DNA from: Pseudoalteromonas flavipulchra NCIMB 2033 = ATCC BAA-314
GTDB lineage: Bacteria > Pseudomonadota > Gammaproteobacteria > Enterobacterales > Alteromonadaceae
Assembly (NCBI GenBank): GCA_000814665.1
Contig: JWIH01000016.1
Coordinates: 186,001 to 250,000 of the forward strand
Reading direction: 5' to 3'
DNA length: 64,000 bases
The translations under genes and the position numbers were made by a program. Below the pieces are notes generated by a model, which did no database searches, had not been told where the DNA came from, and worked only from the letters and a program-made list of their open reading frames with translations. Below are positions 8,056 through 17,376 of this stretch, in pieces; the first letter of the stretch is position 1, and each line of letters opens with the position of its first letter.

Positions 8056-9473
8056 TAAATGCTTCATTGGCGCTCGGTCTTGCCCTAGCGTTTGCTTTGT
8101 TATGGGTATTTTTTGGCTGGTGGATTGGCAGGCGCGTGCAGTCACATAATGAGTTTGCGCTGGCCGGTAGAAATGTCGGATTGGCCTTTGCTTGTGCCAC
8201 TGCGATGGCAACTTGGGTCACCAGTAACACCACTTTAGTTGCGCCACAGCTCACTTATCAGTTTGGCATTTGGGGCATGATAGGCTATGCCTGTGCCGCA
8301 TTCGGATTGTTGCTATTTGCGCCGCTAAGCCAACGCATCAAAACTTTACTGCCCCACGGCTACACCAGTGGCGACTTTATGCGGTTGCGGTTTGGGCGTT
8401 TCTCTTGGTGGGTCTTTTTGCTGATCTCTTTCGTGTATGCCATGAGCTGGCTCGTTAGCCTAGGCATGGCGGGTGGCATTTTGCTACACACCCTAAGTGG
8501 CTTAGATTATCACCTTGGTATGTCGATTATTCTGCTGATGTGTGTGGTCTACACGCTCTTTGGCGGTCTAAAAGCGGTGATCGCCACGGACTTTCTACAG
8601 GCCATTATTATCTTGGCAGGTGTCGTCGGAATTGCCATCGTCGTGGCGATGAATGTTGGGCTTGAACCAATTCACCAAAAGCTCAGTAACGACCATCCCA
8701 AGCTACTCGACCTGCTTTTTCCTGCCGCTGTGATGTTTTTGTTCAATAACATCTTTTTTGGTTTAGGAGAAATTTTTCACAGCAACGTATGGTGGTCAAG
8801 GGCGTTTGCATTTAAGGGTGGAGTGGGCAAAAAGGCGTATTTTATCGCAGGTCTGCTGTGGCTACCGATCCCCATCGTGACTGGATTTATTGCGCTGGCA
8901 GCGCCGAGTTTAGGCTTGTATCCCGCTAGCGCCGACATGGTGGGACCCTTGGTTGCAAGCCAAGTGCTCGGCTATACCGGCTCGATCATTCTGTTCATTG
9001 TGGTGTTCTCCGCGCTGGCATCGAGTTTGGACTCCTTGCTTGCCGCAACGTCAGATCTCATCAATCAAGATATTTACCTGCAATACATCAAACCAAAGGC
9101 GAGCGATAGCGAACGCTTAAAAAGTGCTAAGTGGATTATTGTCATCTTAGGTGTGGTGACTTGGCTCTTGTGTTTACCAAAAATCGCCACACTGGGCGCC
9201 TTGTTGAACTTCGCTGGCGCCTTTGTCGCCAGCACTATTTGGCCTATCGTATTTGGTTTGTACTTTGCGCGAATGACGGGAAATAGCGCTGGCTGGGCTA
9301 TGTTGCTTGGCTCGCTATCAGGTTTGATTGGGTATTTTTATATTGGTTTTTATGTCGCCGCATTAGTTTCTTCTGCGGTGTCGTTATTAATTTGTGTGAT
9401 TGCTTGGCGTTTTAGTCAGCAATCATTCCATTGGCAAGCGTTGGGCACGCAAAGCAAAGTGGAGGATGTATGA
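8052..9473 (+). CDS. Sodium:solute symporter (SSS family)
   Basis: This inner-membrane transporter of 473 residues has about 13 predicted helices. It follows the SSS pattern, with an early WWIGRRVQSHNEFALAGRN segment, ATWVTSNTTLVAPQ, GGLKAVIATDFLQA and a helix with SALASSLDSLLAATSDL, which is typical of the conserved Na2-site helix. It probably imports a small organic solute with Na+. Coupled overlaps on both sides tie it to the upstream membrane protein and the downstream 39-residue miniprotein. The amidohydrolase and transcarbamoylase neighbours hint at a ureido or amino-acid substrate, but this is inference. Confidence 0.9.
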   Translation: MINASLALGLALAFALLWVFFGWWIGRRVQSHNEFALAGRNVGLAFACATAMATWVTSNTTLVAPQLTYQFGIWGMIGYACAAFGLLLFAPLSQRIKTLLPHGYTSGDFMRLRFGRFSWWVFLLISFVYAMSWLVSLGMAGGILLHTLSGLDYHLGMSIILLMCVVYTLFGGLKAVIATDFLQAIIILAGVVGIAIVVAMNVGLEPIHQKLSNDHPKLLDLLFPAAVMFLFNNIFFGLGEIFHSNVWWSRAFAFKGGVGKKAYFIAGLLWLPIPIVTGFIALAAPSLGLYPASADMVGPLVASQVLGYTGSIILFIVVFSALASSLDSLLAATSDLINQDIYLQYIKPKASDSERLKSAKWIIVILGVVTWLLCLPKIATLGALLNFAGAFVASTIWPIVFGLYFARMTGNSAGWAMLLGSLSGLIGYFYIGFYVAALVSSAVSLLICVIAWRFSQQSFHWQALGTQSKVEDV

Positions 9474-9589
9474 TCTCATTGGGCGCATTTTCTAGTTTAA
9501 TTTGGCTGGCCATAGTGCTCAGTTGTTTATGTCCTGTTGTCCTTGTCGTTATGTTCCTTATTGATTTTAAAAAGAGGCAGTTATGGTAA
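9470..9589 (+). CDS. 39-residue single-helix miniprotein between symporter and transcarbamoylase
   Basis: A short frame starts at an ATGA overlap with the symporter stop and ends inside the first codons of the next gene, so it is coupled on both sides. The product has one long hydrophobic helix (about residues 5-31, from GAFSSLIWL to MFLIDF) followed by KKRQLW. The ribosome-binding site GGAGG at 9461-9465 fits. Its size and position resemble small transporter-associated membrane subunits. No family was recognised. Confidence 0.65.
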   Translation: MISLGAFSSLIWLAIVLSCLCPVVLVVMFLIDFKKRQLW

Positions 9590-10653
9590 GTGCGCAGCAA
9601 GTAGAGTTTAATCGAGCGCAGCCGGATGTTTACGGGGATGCACATCCCAAAGCATTACTCAGAGCAATACAAGAAGACGGTGACAGGCTGCATTGTTTGG
9701 AGAATAAGCACATTATCAGTGTCGACCATCTTGACCGAGACGTGCTGATCCAGTTGTTTCGCCTCGCCGCGAAATATGAAAGTAACCCTGCAAGGTTCAG
9801 CTCGCCGCTTAGTGGCAAAATTTTGATCAGTGCGTTTTATGAACCCAGCACCCGCACCCGTCTGTCGTTTGAAAGTGCATGGCACCGCTTAGGGGGCGAC
9901 ATTATGTCGATCACCGATCGCTCCTCAACGGGCATAGCGAAAGGGGAGTCGCTGCAGGATGTCGCCGAGATGTTCAATAATTATGGCGATTGTGTTGTCT
10001 TACGTGACACCTCAGTGGAGTCTATTGAAGAGATGATCCACAGTCTACGCATTCCAATTATCAACGCTGGTAATGGCATTGATGAGCACCCAACACAAGC
10101 AATGTCTGATCTATACACTATCTTCAAATGGCGGCCGTCGTTATTACTCCCTGACAGTGAAGCCTTTAGTCCTATAAAAATTGGCGTGATTGGCGTGCCG
10201 AGCCAAATGCGTACGGTGCGTAGCCTGTTGAAAATGTTTACGCATTTTCCGCGCATTGTGGACGAAATATTCCTGCTCTACGACGAGAGTGTCGAGGACG
10301 CAGTGTCAAGCGAGCAATTAGCCCAGCTAGAGGAGGCGGGGGTTAAGGTGTCTATCGGCCATGACTTGAACGCCGTTTTACCTGAGCTTGATGTGGTGTA
10401 TATCAACTCCATTGCATGGGTTGGTGAAAGCTTCGAAACCTATGGAAAGTCGTTTAAATTGAGCGCGGATTCCCCCTTTAAGCCCGATGCGATAGTGCTT
10501 CATCCTCTGGCTCGAGGTGAAGAGCTGTGCACCAGTTTAGATGCCACGCCACACAATTGGTATTTTAGTCAGGCACGTGGTGCCGTCTTTTTACGCCAAG
10601 CCTTATTGACCTGTATGGTGCAGCGCGCCAGTACTGTGATGGATGTGATTTAG
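9583..10653 (+). CDS. Aspartate-transcarbamoylase-like carbamoyltransferase with altered substrate site
   Basis: This 356-residue cytosolic enzyme belongs to the ATCase/OTCase superfamily. The carbamoyl-phosphate motif FYEPSTRTRLSFE (S89-T90-R91-T92-R93), an 80s-type loop with K120 in STGIAKGES, R141, HPTQ (169-172) and HPLAR (307-311) are all present. The C-terminal end resembles PyrB more than ArgF. R210 in QMRTVRS matches the PyrB R167 position. The segment that should hold the PyrB TRVQKER motif (R229 and Q231, which bind aspartate) reads INSIAWVGE instead. The substrate is therefore probably not plain aspartate, or it is bound differently. An N-terminal extension of about 35 residues is unusual. 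AsnB-like protein follows 9 bases later. Confidence 0.8.
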   Translation: MVSAQQVEFNRAQPDVYGDAHPKALLRAIQEDGDRLHCLENKHIISVDHLDRDVLIQLFRLAAKYESNPARFSSPLSGKILISAFYEPSTRTRLSFESAWHRLGGDIMSITDRSSTGIAKGESLQDVAEMFNNYGDCVVLRDTSVESIEEMIHSLRIPIINAGNGIDEHPTQAMSDLYTIFKWRPSLLLPDSEAFSPIKIGVIGVPSQMRTVRSLLKMFTHFPRIVDEIFLLYDESVEDAVSSEQLAQLEEAGVKVSIGHDLNAVLPELDVVYINSIAWVGESFETYGKSFKLSADSPFKPDAIVLHPLARGEELCTSLDATPHNWYFSQARGAVFLRQALLTCMVQRASTVMDVI

Positions 10654-10662
10654 GGAGATATT

Positions 10663-12678
10663 ATGTGCGGAATTGCTGGTATTTTTTCAACGCAAGCGCA
10701 AACACAAATAGATAATCAATTATTGGTAAACATGGCAGCCATTCAACATCATCGTGGTCCTGATGGTTTTGGCTATAAACAAATGGCTGGCGTGGGATTT
10801 AGTCACGCCAGACTGTCGATAATCGACCTCGACGAGCAACGAGGGCGACAGCCCTTTATTAGTTCTGATAAGCGCCTAATGTTGGCGCACAATGGCGAGT
10901 TTTACGATTACGCGCGGATCCGAGCTGAGCTAGTAGCAAAAGGGGCAAGGTTTCAAAGTAAGAGCGACTCAGAAATTGCCATGCACTTATATCAGCAGCT
11001 TGGCCTTGATGAGATGCTGACGCATTTGCGCGGTGAGTTTGCGTTTGCGTTGTATGATCAACAAACCGATACGTTGCACTTGGTGAGAGACCGCTTTGGT
11101 ATTAAACCTTTGTACTACACCCAAATAGAAGACGAAATTGTGTTTGGCTCAGAGCTGAAAGTGCTGTTTGCCAACCCTAAAGTTAAGCGCCGATTCTCAA
11201 GTGAAGGTCTATTTCATCAACTGATCCAAGTCATGGTACCCGGCAGCACGGCATTTGCGAATGTGCATCAAATCAAACCTGGACATGTTGTTAGCATCAC
11301 CAGAAGTGAACAAGGTTTTAGCATTGAAGATAGACCTTATTGGGATGTTAACTTTCCGACGGCGCAAGCGTATTTAAATAGCAAAGATGAAGCATACTAC
11401 ATTGATGGCGTGCGCAAACAGCTGCTAGAAGCGGTGCAGTTGAGACTCACCGCTGACGTCCCGGTAGGTTGTTACTTAAGTGGTGGCATAGACTCATGCG
11501 CCATTTTGGGCTTGTCTTCGGCCGCAGCACAAGCACCAATTAAGGCCTTTACCATAGGCTTTGATAGTGCAGAGTACGATGAAACGCCGATTGCACAACA
11601 GATGGCACAAGCCACCAAGGCCGATCATCATATTATGTCGTTAAGCGGTGACGAGCTATATGGCCATTTTGAGCGAACCTTATGGCATACCGAGCGAACT
11701 ATTTATAACACGCTTGGTGTTGCTAAGTATTTGATGAGTCAGCAAGTTAACGAGTCTAATTATAAAGTTGTGATGACCGGAGAGGGCTCCGATGAGCTTT
11801 TTGCTGGTTATCCCGCATTTAGAAAAGACCTGTTTTTATATGGCTTAGATGAACTTGATGACACCGAAAAAGCCCAGTGGCAAACCATGCTGGAAGACAG
11901 CAATAAGTTGTTTAAGGGGGCCATGCTCTCCCGTGAGCAATACGACAGTGCAGCATTAGACGAAGTCGTTGGCTTTACGCCGAGCTGTTTACAGCCTTGG
12001 CTGTCGTGCAGTCACTTTGCCCATCAACTCGTTGCCGCCGAACACAGAGAGCTACTCACGGGTTATGACGCAGGCAAAGCAATCGCTGAGACTTTAGATG
12101 ATGCCATGTTAGAGTCCCGCCATCCACTCGATAAAGCCCAGTATGTATGGATTAAAACCATGCTTGAGGGACAAATATTAACTTGGGGCGGTGATAGGGT
12201 CGACATGGCCAATTCGATGGAGGCAAGGCCTGCCTTTTTAGATCATCACCTTGCTGAGTTTGCCTTTACCATTCCCCCGCAATATCGCATTAAAGATCGT
12301 AAAGAAAAGTATGTGTTACGTGAAGCGATGAAAGGGCTGCTGCCAGAAGTGCTGTATGAACGAGAAAAGTTTGCTTTTATGGCACCGCCGGCGCACTCGG
12401 ATAAGAAAAAATGGGCGGCAATGCGCGTGCTGGCTGATAAATACTTGTCTAGACAAGCGGTAGAAGCCGCAGGTTTATTAGACTTTGAAGCGGTAAATGC
12501 GCTATTTGAGTTACATGAATCGCCAGACGCCGATGATTCACTCAAAGTGCAACTAGATGCCGTGATCAATCATTTACTTGGTGTGCAAATACTCCACAAA
12601 CAATTTATTGCCGCAGACTTACCTCAATATGCTGCCGCTGAAGCGGATCGCCTTGGTTGGAGGGCAGCCACAAACTAA
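10663..12678 (+). CDS. AsnB-type glutamine-dependent amidotransferase (asparagine synthase family)
   Basis: This 671-residue protein has an N-terminal class II glutaminase domain with nucleophile C2, R50 in ARLSIIDL and NGE at 77-79. The synthetase domain carries the pyrophosphate motif SGGIDS at 273-278 and EGSDELFAGYPAF. It is about 115 residues longer than E. coli AsnB, mainly through extra sequence in the C-terminal half, as in AsnB homologues of specialised metabolism. It forms an amide using glutamine and ATP. The acceptor could be aspartate or the product of the upstream transcarbamoylase. The coupled operon ends here, followed by a bidirectional terminator. Confidence 0.85.
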   Translation: MCGIAGIFSTQAQTQIDNQLLVNMAAIQHHRGPDGFGYKQMAGVGFSHARLSIIDLDEQRGRQPFISSDKRLMLAHNGEFYDYARIRAELVAKGARFQSKSDSEIAMHLYQQLGLDEMLTHLRGEFAFALYDQQTDTLHLVRDRFGIKPLYYTQIEDEIVFGSELKVLFANPKVKRRFSSEGLFHQLIQVMVPGSTAFANVHQIKPGHVVSITRSEQGFSIEDRPYWDVNFPTAQAYLNSKDEAYYIDGVRKQLLEAVQLRLTADVPVGCYLSGGIDSCAILGLSSAAAQAPIKAFTIGFDSAEYDETPIAQQMAQATKADHHIMSLSGDELYGHFERTLWHTERTIYNTLGVAKYLMSQQVNESNYKVVMTGEGSDELFAGYPAFRKDLFLYGLDELDDTEKAQWQTMLEDSNKLFKGAMLSREQYDSAALDEVVGFTPSCLQPWLSCSHFAHQLVAAEHRELLTGYDAGKAIAETLDDAMLESRHPLDKAQYVWIKTMLEGQILTWGGDRVDMANSMEARPAFLDHHLAEFAFTIPPQYRIKDRKEKYVLREAMKGLLPEVLYEREKFAFMAPPAHSDKKKWAAMRVLADKYLSRQAVEAAGLLDFEAVNALFELHESPDADDSLKVQLDAVINHLLGVQILHKQFIAADLPQYAAAEADRLGWRAATN

Positions 12679-12714
12679 CGTAGGCCTTATTGGTATTACA
12701 GAAAACAAGGAAAT

Positions 12715-12750
12715 AAAAAGGCGATGCGCCAACTTGTGCATCGCCTTTTT
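12715..12750. terminator. Bidirectional intrinsic terminator
   Basis: The arms AAAAAGGCGATGC and GCATCGCCTTTTT form a 13-bp inverted repeat around a 10-base loop. It separates the convergent asparagine-synthase-like and porin genes and can serve both strands. Confidence 0.85.
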
Positions 12751-12779
12751 CACTTAATACCTAAGATTAATCCCTTAGA

Positions 12780-14075
12780 TTAAAAGTAATAACCGAAGTT
12801 AATGTTGAAGCGACGCTCGCTTTCGTCACTATCGCCGGCGATTGAACCACCAATAAACGGCTGGTTTTTCGCGTGAACTAAATCAACATAGGTGAAGAAT
12901 GCACCCGCAGCGAGTGACACACCTGTGACATTCATCCAAGTGTCTTCGGTGTTATCGGATTTGTCGTAAATAATACCGAAGTCGTTATAAAATTGCAGAT
13001 CGGTAATTGGACCGAACTCAACTGGTAGGTTGTACGCTAAATTAAAGTTCGACATGGTGGCTTCTGCTGCGATGGAATCATAAAATGCATAAGCACCTAC
13101 CGCCATGCGGTTTACGTCATCAATATCGTACTGGTACTCACCGTGTTGTAGCTGTAAGTTCCAAGGGCCAATGTTACTATTTAAATGCAGTGCCCACGCG
13201 TTGTAATCACCTGCTCGGTCATTACCATCATGAAGGCCACCGGCAAGACCAGAGACGCCAATTTCAGTTGTGCCACCGTTGTGTTCAATATGATACGCGT
13301 AACGACCAACAAAGGTGTTGTATTCGCCGATTGGTTGCGTAGGGTCGTCATAAACACCATCGCCCGCTTTACGGAAACCTACCACGTCATAAGAGTAGCG
13401 ATCGCTGCGGTCATCCACGTAACCATCGACACCACCTAGCTCATCATTTTTGAAAAAGCCAAGATCAAGCTGCCAGTTGTCCGCCACTTTACGTTTAAAT
13501 ACCACCCCCATGTCGTGGTCGTCTTCAAGTCCAATGTAATAGGTGGTGTTAAAAAACCAGTTATGCGAATTGTAAGGAGAGTTGCCAAAAGGCACTTTAG
13601 TCATACCTACCTGAGCTTGCCAATGGTCGGCAAAGTCATAGTCGAGATAAGCGTATTTTACCGCAGTCATATAGTCGAAAAAGCGGATTTCGGCATTTAA
13701 GCCAAAGCCTCCGACATTGCCAGAGAAGTTCAATCTGAAAATATCGAAGTCAAAATCGCCGCCACGGTTCTTGTTGTCATCGTCATAAGACGTATGGCTG
13801 TAGTTTGTTCTGATCGCGCCGCCGACTTTGATGGCCGGTTTTGTTTCAGCTGCTGCAACTTGAGTTTTAGTTTCAGCTTTTGCTTCGGCTTTTTCAGCCT
13901 TAGCGATTTTTTCCTGTTGTGCTCGCGCCTGCTCTTTTTGTTCTAGCTGCGTGAGTTTCTTCTGAAGTTCAGCCAATTGGCGCTTTAACGCATCAATTTC
14001 TGAGTTTTCGGCAAGCACTGAATTAGAGCAAAGTGCTAGACCTAATCCGAGTGAGATGGTTGAAAGTTTTAACAT
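12780..14075 (-). CDS. Outer-membrane porin with N-terminal coiled coil
   Basis: This 431-residue protein has a signal peptide ending in VLAEN (about residue 22). A coiled coil of heptads rich in Q, L, K and E follows at about residues 25-60, then an Ala/Lys/Glu-rich linker to about residue 80. The rest, from IKVGGAIRTNYSH to the terminal FNINFGYYF, is an aromatic-terminated beta barrel. It resembles the phosphate-selective porin O/P or DcaP-type group, in which a periplasmic coiled coil trimerises above a 16-stranded barrel. Substrate unknown. A GGGA ribosome-binding site precedes the ATG. Confidence 0.8.
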   Translation of the reverse strand: MLKLSTISLGLGLALCSNSVLAENSEIDALKRQLAELQKKLTQLEQKEQARAQQEKIAKAEKAEAKAETKTQVAAAETKPAIKVGGAIRTNYSHTSYDDDNKNRGGDFDFDIFRLNFSGNVGGFGLNAEIRFFDYMTAVKYAYLDYDFADHWQAQVGMTKVPFGNSPYNSHNWFFNTTYYIGLEDDHDMGVVFKRKVADNWQLDLGFFKNDELGGVDGYVDDRSDRYSYDVVGFRKAGDGVYDDPTQPIGEYNTFVGRYAYHIEHNGGTTEIGVSGLAGGLHDGNDRAGDYNAWALHLNSNIGPWNLQLQHGEYQYDIDDVNRMAVGAYAFYDSIAAEATMSNFNLAYNLPVEFGPITDLQFYNDFGIIYDKSDNTEDTWMNVTGVSLAAGAFFTYVDLVHAKNQPFIGGSIAGDSDESERRFNINFGYYF

Positions 14076-14343
14076 AGTTGTCCCGTTGTTAAATGGTTGA
14101 GCGCAAAAACCTCTTACAAATTGTAGACCACCAAAGCTATCATTGCAGAAAGCAGATAAATTTTATGGCCCTTGATTGAATTATCCATAGTAACACTGTG
14201 GCCTATTTGACCTCAAAGTTACCCAACATTTAACCATACCTAAGATGAATATAAGGCGAACAAGTGATCACATTTGTATGTCATTCTTGCCCAATAGCCT
14301 ATCCCTCACTATATTTTTACTATCTGTGAAATGGTGTTTATTC

Positions 14344-16302
14344 ATGAATATATCGCAAAAATTAAAGCTGTCTTTCGCAACGGCAATCGCGCTTCCTTTG
14401 TTAATCATCGCGGGGCTTATTATCAGTCAAACTAGGCAGCAGGGGATAGAGACCTTCTCAGAGCTCAGTGATCGAGAGGCGCTACAGGTTGAGAATGGTA
14501 TCCAGATGTTTTTTGATGAAATTGCAAAAAACGTAGACTATTTAGCAACCCATGCTCAGGTCTTGAGTGCGCAGCAAGACGTGAAAACTTATATGGATTC
14601 AACCAGCACCACTCGACTTAATTCGAAAGCTGGAAGTAAAACAGAGCAAGCAGCATATTCGTTATTTGAGCACTTTGGTAACACGCACCCCGGCATTGCC
14701 TATATCTACATGGGAAATCAGCAAGGTGGTTATATTCAATGGCCTCTAGGTGAAGTGAATGCAAACTACGACCCTAGGCAGCGTCCTTGGTATCAAACGG
14801 GACAATCAGGAAATGGCGAGACGATCCGCACCAGCGCCTATTATTGGGCGCCGGATGATATGGTGATTGTGTCGACGGTAAAAGCGATAACTGCCAATGG
14901 TCAAACCGTGGGTGTCCAAGGTATGGATGTGTCACTACAAGGGTTGACCAAAATCATCCGCAATATCAAATTGGGCGAGACCGGCTATTTAATGCTAGTG
15001 GAAGACACCGGAAATGTGCTGGTCGATGCCAAGTTCTCCGAACATAGATTTAAAAAGTTGGCAGACATTGCGAACGGCCGCTATCGCGAATTGGCTCAAA
15101 ATAAAGATGGGCTATTTGAGCTCGAAATTAACGGGCAAGACTATTTTGCCAACATCTATACAGCACCCAAATTAGGCTGGAAGTTTATTGGTTTAGTTGA
15201 AAAAGGTGAGGTAATGGCAGCAGCCAATGCGATGACGCTGACGATATTGATTTTAAGTGCCGTCCTGATCACCGTGTTCCTGTTACTGGCAAGTTATATT
15301 TCTAAATTGATTTCAGCACCCATTGTAGAAGTGAGTGATGGCTTAACTGAAATTTCACAAGGCGGTGGTGATTTAACGCAGCGTTTAGACATTAAAGCTC
15401 AGGATGAAACAGGCAAACTGGCGACGAGCTTTAATTTGTTTTTAAATCTCATTGCTGAGTTGGTGACGCAAATCAACGAGTGTGCGCAGCAAGTTAATGA
15501 AACCTCACGACAAACCGCTTCGCAGTCTGATCAGCTCACCGGCGCTACCAGTCAACAACAGCAAGCGCTTGAAATGGCTGCCACCGCAATTAATGAGATG
15601 GCGGCAACCGCAAACGAAGTGGCGGCAAGCTGCGCCAATGCCGCTGAGCTAGCCGGACAAACTCAGCAAGCATCTGAGCTGGGCCAAAGGGTGATCACAG
15701 AGTCTGTCGAGAGCGTCACAACATTATCTGAAGTGATCAACAAGGCAACCGCAGATATCATGCAGCTTGACACCGAAAGCGAAAATATCATGTCGATACT
15801 CAGCGTGATCCGAGGCATAGCGGAGCAAACTAACCTTTTAGCGTTAAATGCGGCAATTGAGGCGGCACGGGCAGGTGAACATGGCCGTGGTTTTGCTGTT
15901 GTGGCCGATGAAGTACGCGCGTTGTCGCAGCGTACTTCTGAATCGACGGAAGAAATTGCCTCTCAGCTTGATAAGCTTAGAAAAATGACAGAAATGGTGT
16001 CGGGAGAAATGAAGCGCAGCCTAACGCGTACGGAGCAAACGGTTGAACTGACAAACTCAGCGCAACAACAATTTAGTGAAATTACCCAAGCGATTGTCAA
16101 TATTAGCGACCTTAACACGCAAATCGCCACCGCAGCTGAAGAGCAGCAACATGTTGCTGAAGACATTAATCGCAACGTGGTGGAAATTAAAAATGCTGCG
16201 GATAGCGTGAGTGATATTGCTGTGAATACCAATCAAAATGGCGTGAGATTACATTCATTGTCGAGCACGCTCACAGAGCTGGTGGGCAAATTTAAAGTAT
16301 AG
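14344..16302 (+). CDS. Methyl-accepting chemotaxis protein with dCache sensor
   Basis: This inner-membrane chemoreceptor has 652 residues from the chosen start. A first helix lies at about residues 10-30, then a periplasmic double-Cache domain with the typical [11 protein letters not shown] motif, a second helix near 300-320, HAMP, and a long signalling coiled coil. The hairpin tip [21 protein letters not shown] and [18 protein letters not shown] are hallmark sequences. The dCache motif suggests an amino acid or other small amine/acid ligand. The frame opens at 14245, but [11 protein letters not shown] at 14344 directly precedes the first helix and is preferred. A hairpin follows at 16331-16353. 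Confidence 0.93.
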   Translation: MNISQKLKLSFATAIALPLLIIAGLIISQTRQQGIETFSELSDREALQVENGIQMFFDEIAKNVDYLATHAQVLSAQQDVKTYMDSTSTTRLNSKAGSKTEQAAYSLFEHFGNTHPGIAYIYMGNQQGGYIQWPLGEVNANYDPRQRPWYQTGQSGNGETIRTSAYYWAPDDMVIVSTVKAITANGQTVGVQGMDVSLQGLTKIIRNIKLGETGYLMLVEDTGNVLVDAKFSEHRFKKLADIANGRYRELAQNKDGLFELEINGQDYFANIYTAPKLGWKFIGLVEKGEVMAAANAMTLTILILSAVLITVFLLLASYISKLISAPIVEVSDGLTEISQGGGDLTQRLDIKAQDETGKLATSFNLFLNLIAELVTQINECAQQVNETSRQTASQSDQLTGATSQQQQALEMAATAINEMAATANEVAASCANAAELAGQTQQASELGQRVITESVESVTTLSEVINKATADIMQLDTESENIMSILSVIRGIAEQTNLLALNAAIEAARAGEHGRGFAVVADEVRALSQRTSESTEEIASQLDKLRKMTEMVSGEMKRSLTRTEQTVELTNSAQQQFSEITQAIVNISDLNTQIATAAEEQQHVAEDINRNVVEIKNAADSVSDIAVNTNQNGVRLHSLSSTLTELVGKFKV

Positions 16303-16330
16303 CTTTAGCTCAATCCTCAAGTTCCATAAA

Positions 16331-16353
16331 CCGTGAGAGCAAGACTCTCACGG
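16331..16353 (+). terminator. Hairpin after the chemoreceptor gene
   Basis: A perfect 9-bp stem (CCGTGAGAG / CTCTCACGG) with a 5-base loop lies 28 bases after the stop. It lacks a clear T tract, so termination would be weak or assisted by other factors. Confidence 0.5.
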
Positions 16354-16463
16354 TGCTACCGCATTGGTATAATTGAATAACTTTCAAATTGGATGGATAA
16401 CAGTTTACTCGTAGTATTTAAGTGGTAAGGTAGGCATATCATTGAGTTGACGTAGGAATCACC

Positions 16464-17315
16464 ATGGAATTATCACCTTCAGTTTCAATCGAGCGCACCG
16501 AGTCCGGACTTGAGTATATTTGGGTCGACAGTGCATTTTGCCAAGCGAAGATCTTTTTACAGGGCGCGCAACTTACCGAGTTTACACCAGCAGGAAAAGG
16601 TAATTTAATTTGGGTTTCTGAGGCGGAAGATTACCTTGAAGGCAAACCGGTACGCGGTGGTATTCCAATCTGTTGGCCTTGGTTTGGCGTACATAGCAAA
16701 GCGGATTGGCCAATTCATGGGGTTGCTCGCAAGCTACTTTGGCGCGCGCACAGCGTTGAAGAAAAAAGCGATGAAATTACCGTTAAACTCACACTACCAA
16801 TGACCTTAGTTGAAGCGCAATACTGGCCACACACATCACAATTAGAGGTCGAGTTTGTGTTATCAGACAAGCTTGAGGTGCGACTGACCAATATCAATAC
16901 TGGTGATGCGCCATTTACGTTAACGCAAGCCTTACATACGTATTTCCCAACGCCAGAAGTCAGTAATACCACGGTAGACGGGCTACAAGGCGCGAAATAT
17001 ATCGAGTTTGATGAAGGTCCATTTGAGCAAACCGAAGTGGTTGGCTTTGCCCGCGAAACCGATATGGTATACACCCAAGCAAGCCCAGTACAAACCATCA
17101 ATACACCTGCGGGCATTATTGAAGTAAAACGTGAAAACTCAACTTCTTGTGTGCTTTGGAACCCATGGATTGAAAAGTCACAGCGTTTAAGCAACTTTAA
17201 TGATGATGAATACCACAAGATGTTGTGCTTAGAAGCTTGTAACGTAATGGACGATGCCGTGCAACTTGCACCAGGTGAAAGCCATACCCTAAGTACAATC
17301 ATCCATTGGTTATAA
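16464..17315 (+). CDS. D-hexose-6-phosphate mutarotase (YeaD family)
   Basis: This 283-residue aldose-1-epimerase-like protein interconverts the anomers of glucose-6-phosphate or related hexose phosphates in the cytosol. It shows RGGIPICWPWFG, HGVARKLLW and the LTQALHTYF segment characteristic of YeaD relatives. The ATG follows TAGGAA at an appropriate distance. No sugar operon surrounds it; it is flanked by a chemoreceptor and a two-component pair, so it is likely a stand-alone housekeeping gene. Confidence 0.88.
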   Translation: MELSPSVSIERTESGLEYIWVDSAFCQAKIFLQGAQLTEFTPAGKGNLIWVSEAEDYLEGKPVRGGIPICWPWFGVHSKADWPIHGVARKLLWRAHSVEEKSDEITVKLTLPMTLVEAQYWPHTSQLEVEFVLSDKLEVRLTNINTGDAPFTLTQALHTYFPTPEVSNTTVDGLQGAKYIEFDEGPFEQTEVVGFARETDMVYTQASPVQTINTPAGIIEVKRENSTSCVLWNPWIEKSQRLSNFNDDEYHKMLCLEACNVMDDAVQLAPGESHTLSTIIHWL

Positions 17316-17325
17316 TTTTATATTC

Positions 17326-17346
17326 GCGGAGCACACTATGCTCCGC
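17326..17346 (+). terminator. Hairpin between the mutarotase and response-regulator genes
   Basis: The arms GCGGAGCA and TGCTCCGC form a perfect 8-bp stem with a 5-base loop 10 bases after the mutarotase stop. No T tract follows, so it may only partly separate the two transcription units. Confidence 0.45.
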
Positions 17347-17376
17347 TGAAACCCGATAACAATAAAAATTCTCCCT

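Noticed and set aside
14245-14343. Upstream start for the first chemoreceptor
   Set aside because: It would add a second hydrophobic segment before the normal first helix, contrary to the receptor topology.
16715-17302. 195-codon frame antisense to the mutarotase gene
   Set aside because: It is fully contained in a clear conserved gene, with Ser/Cys/Val-rich translation typical of a shadow frame.
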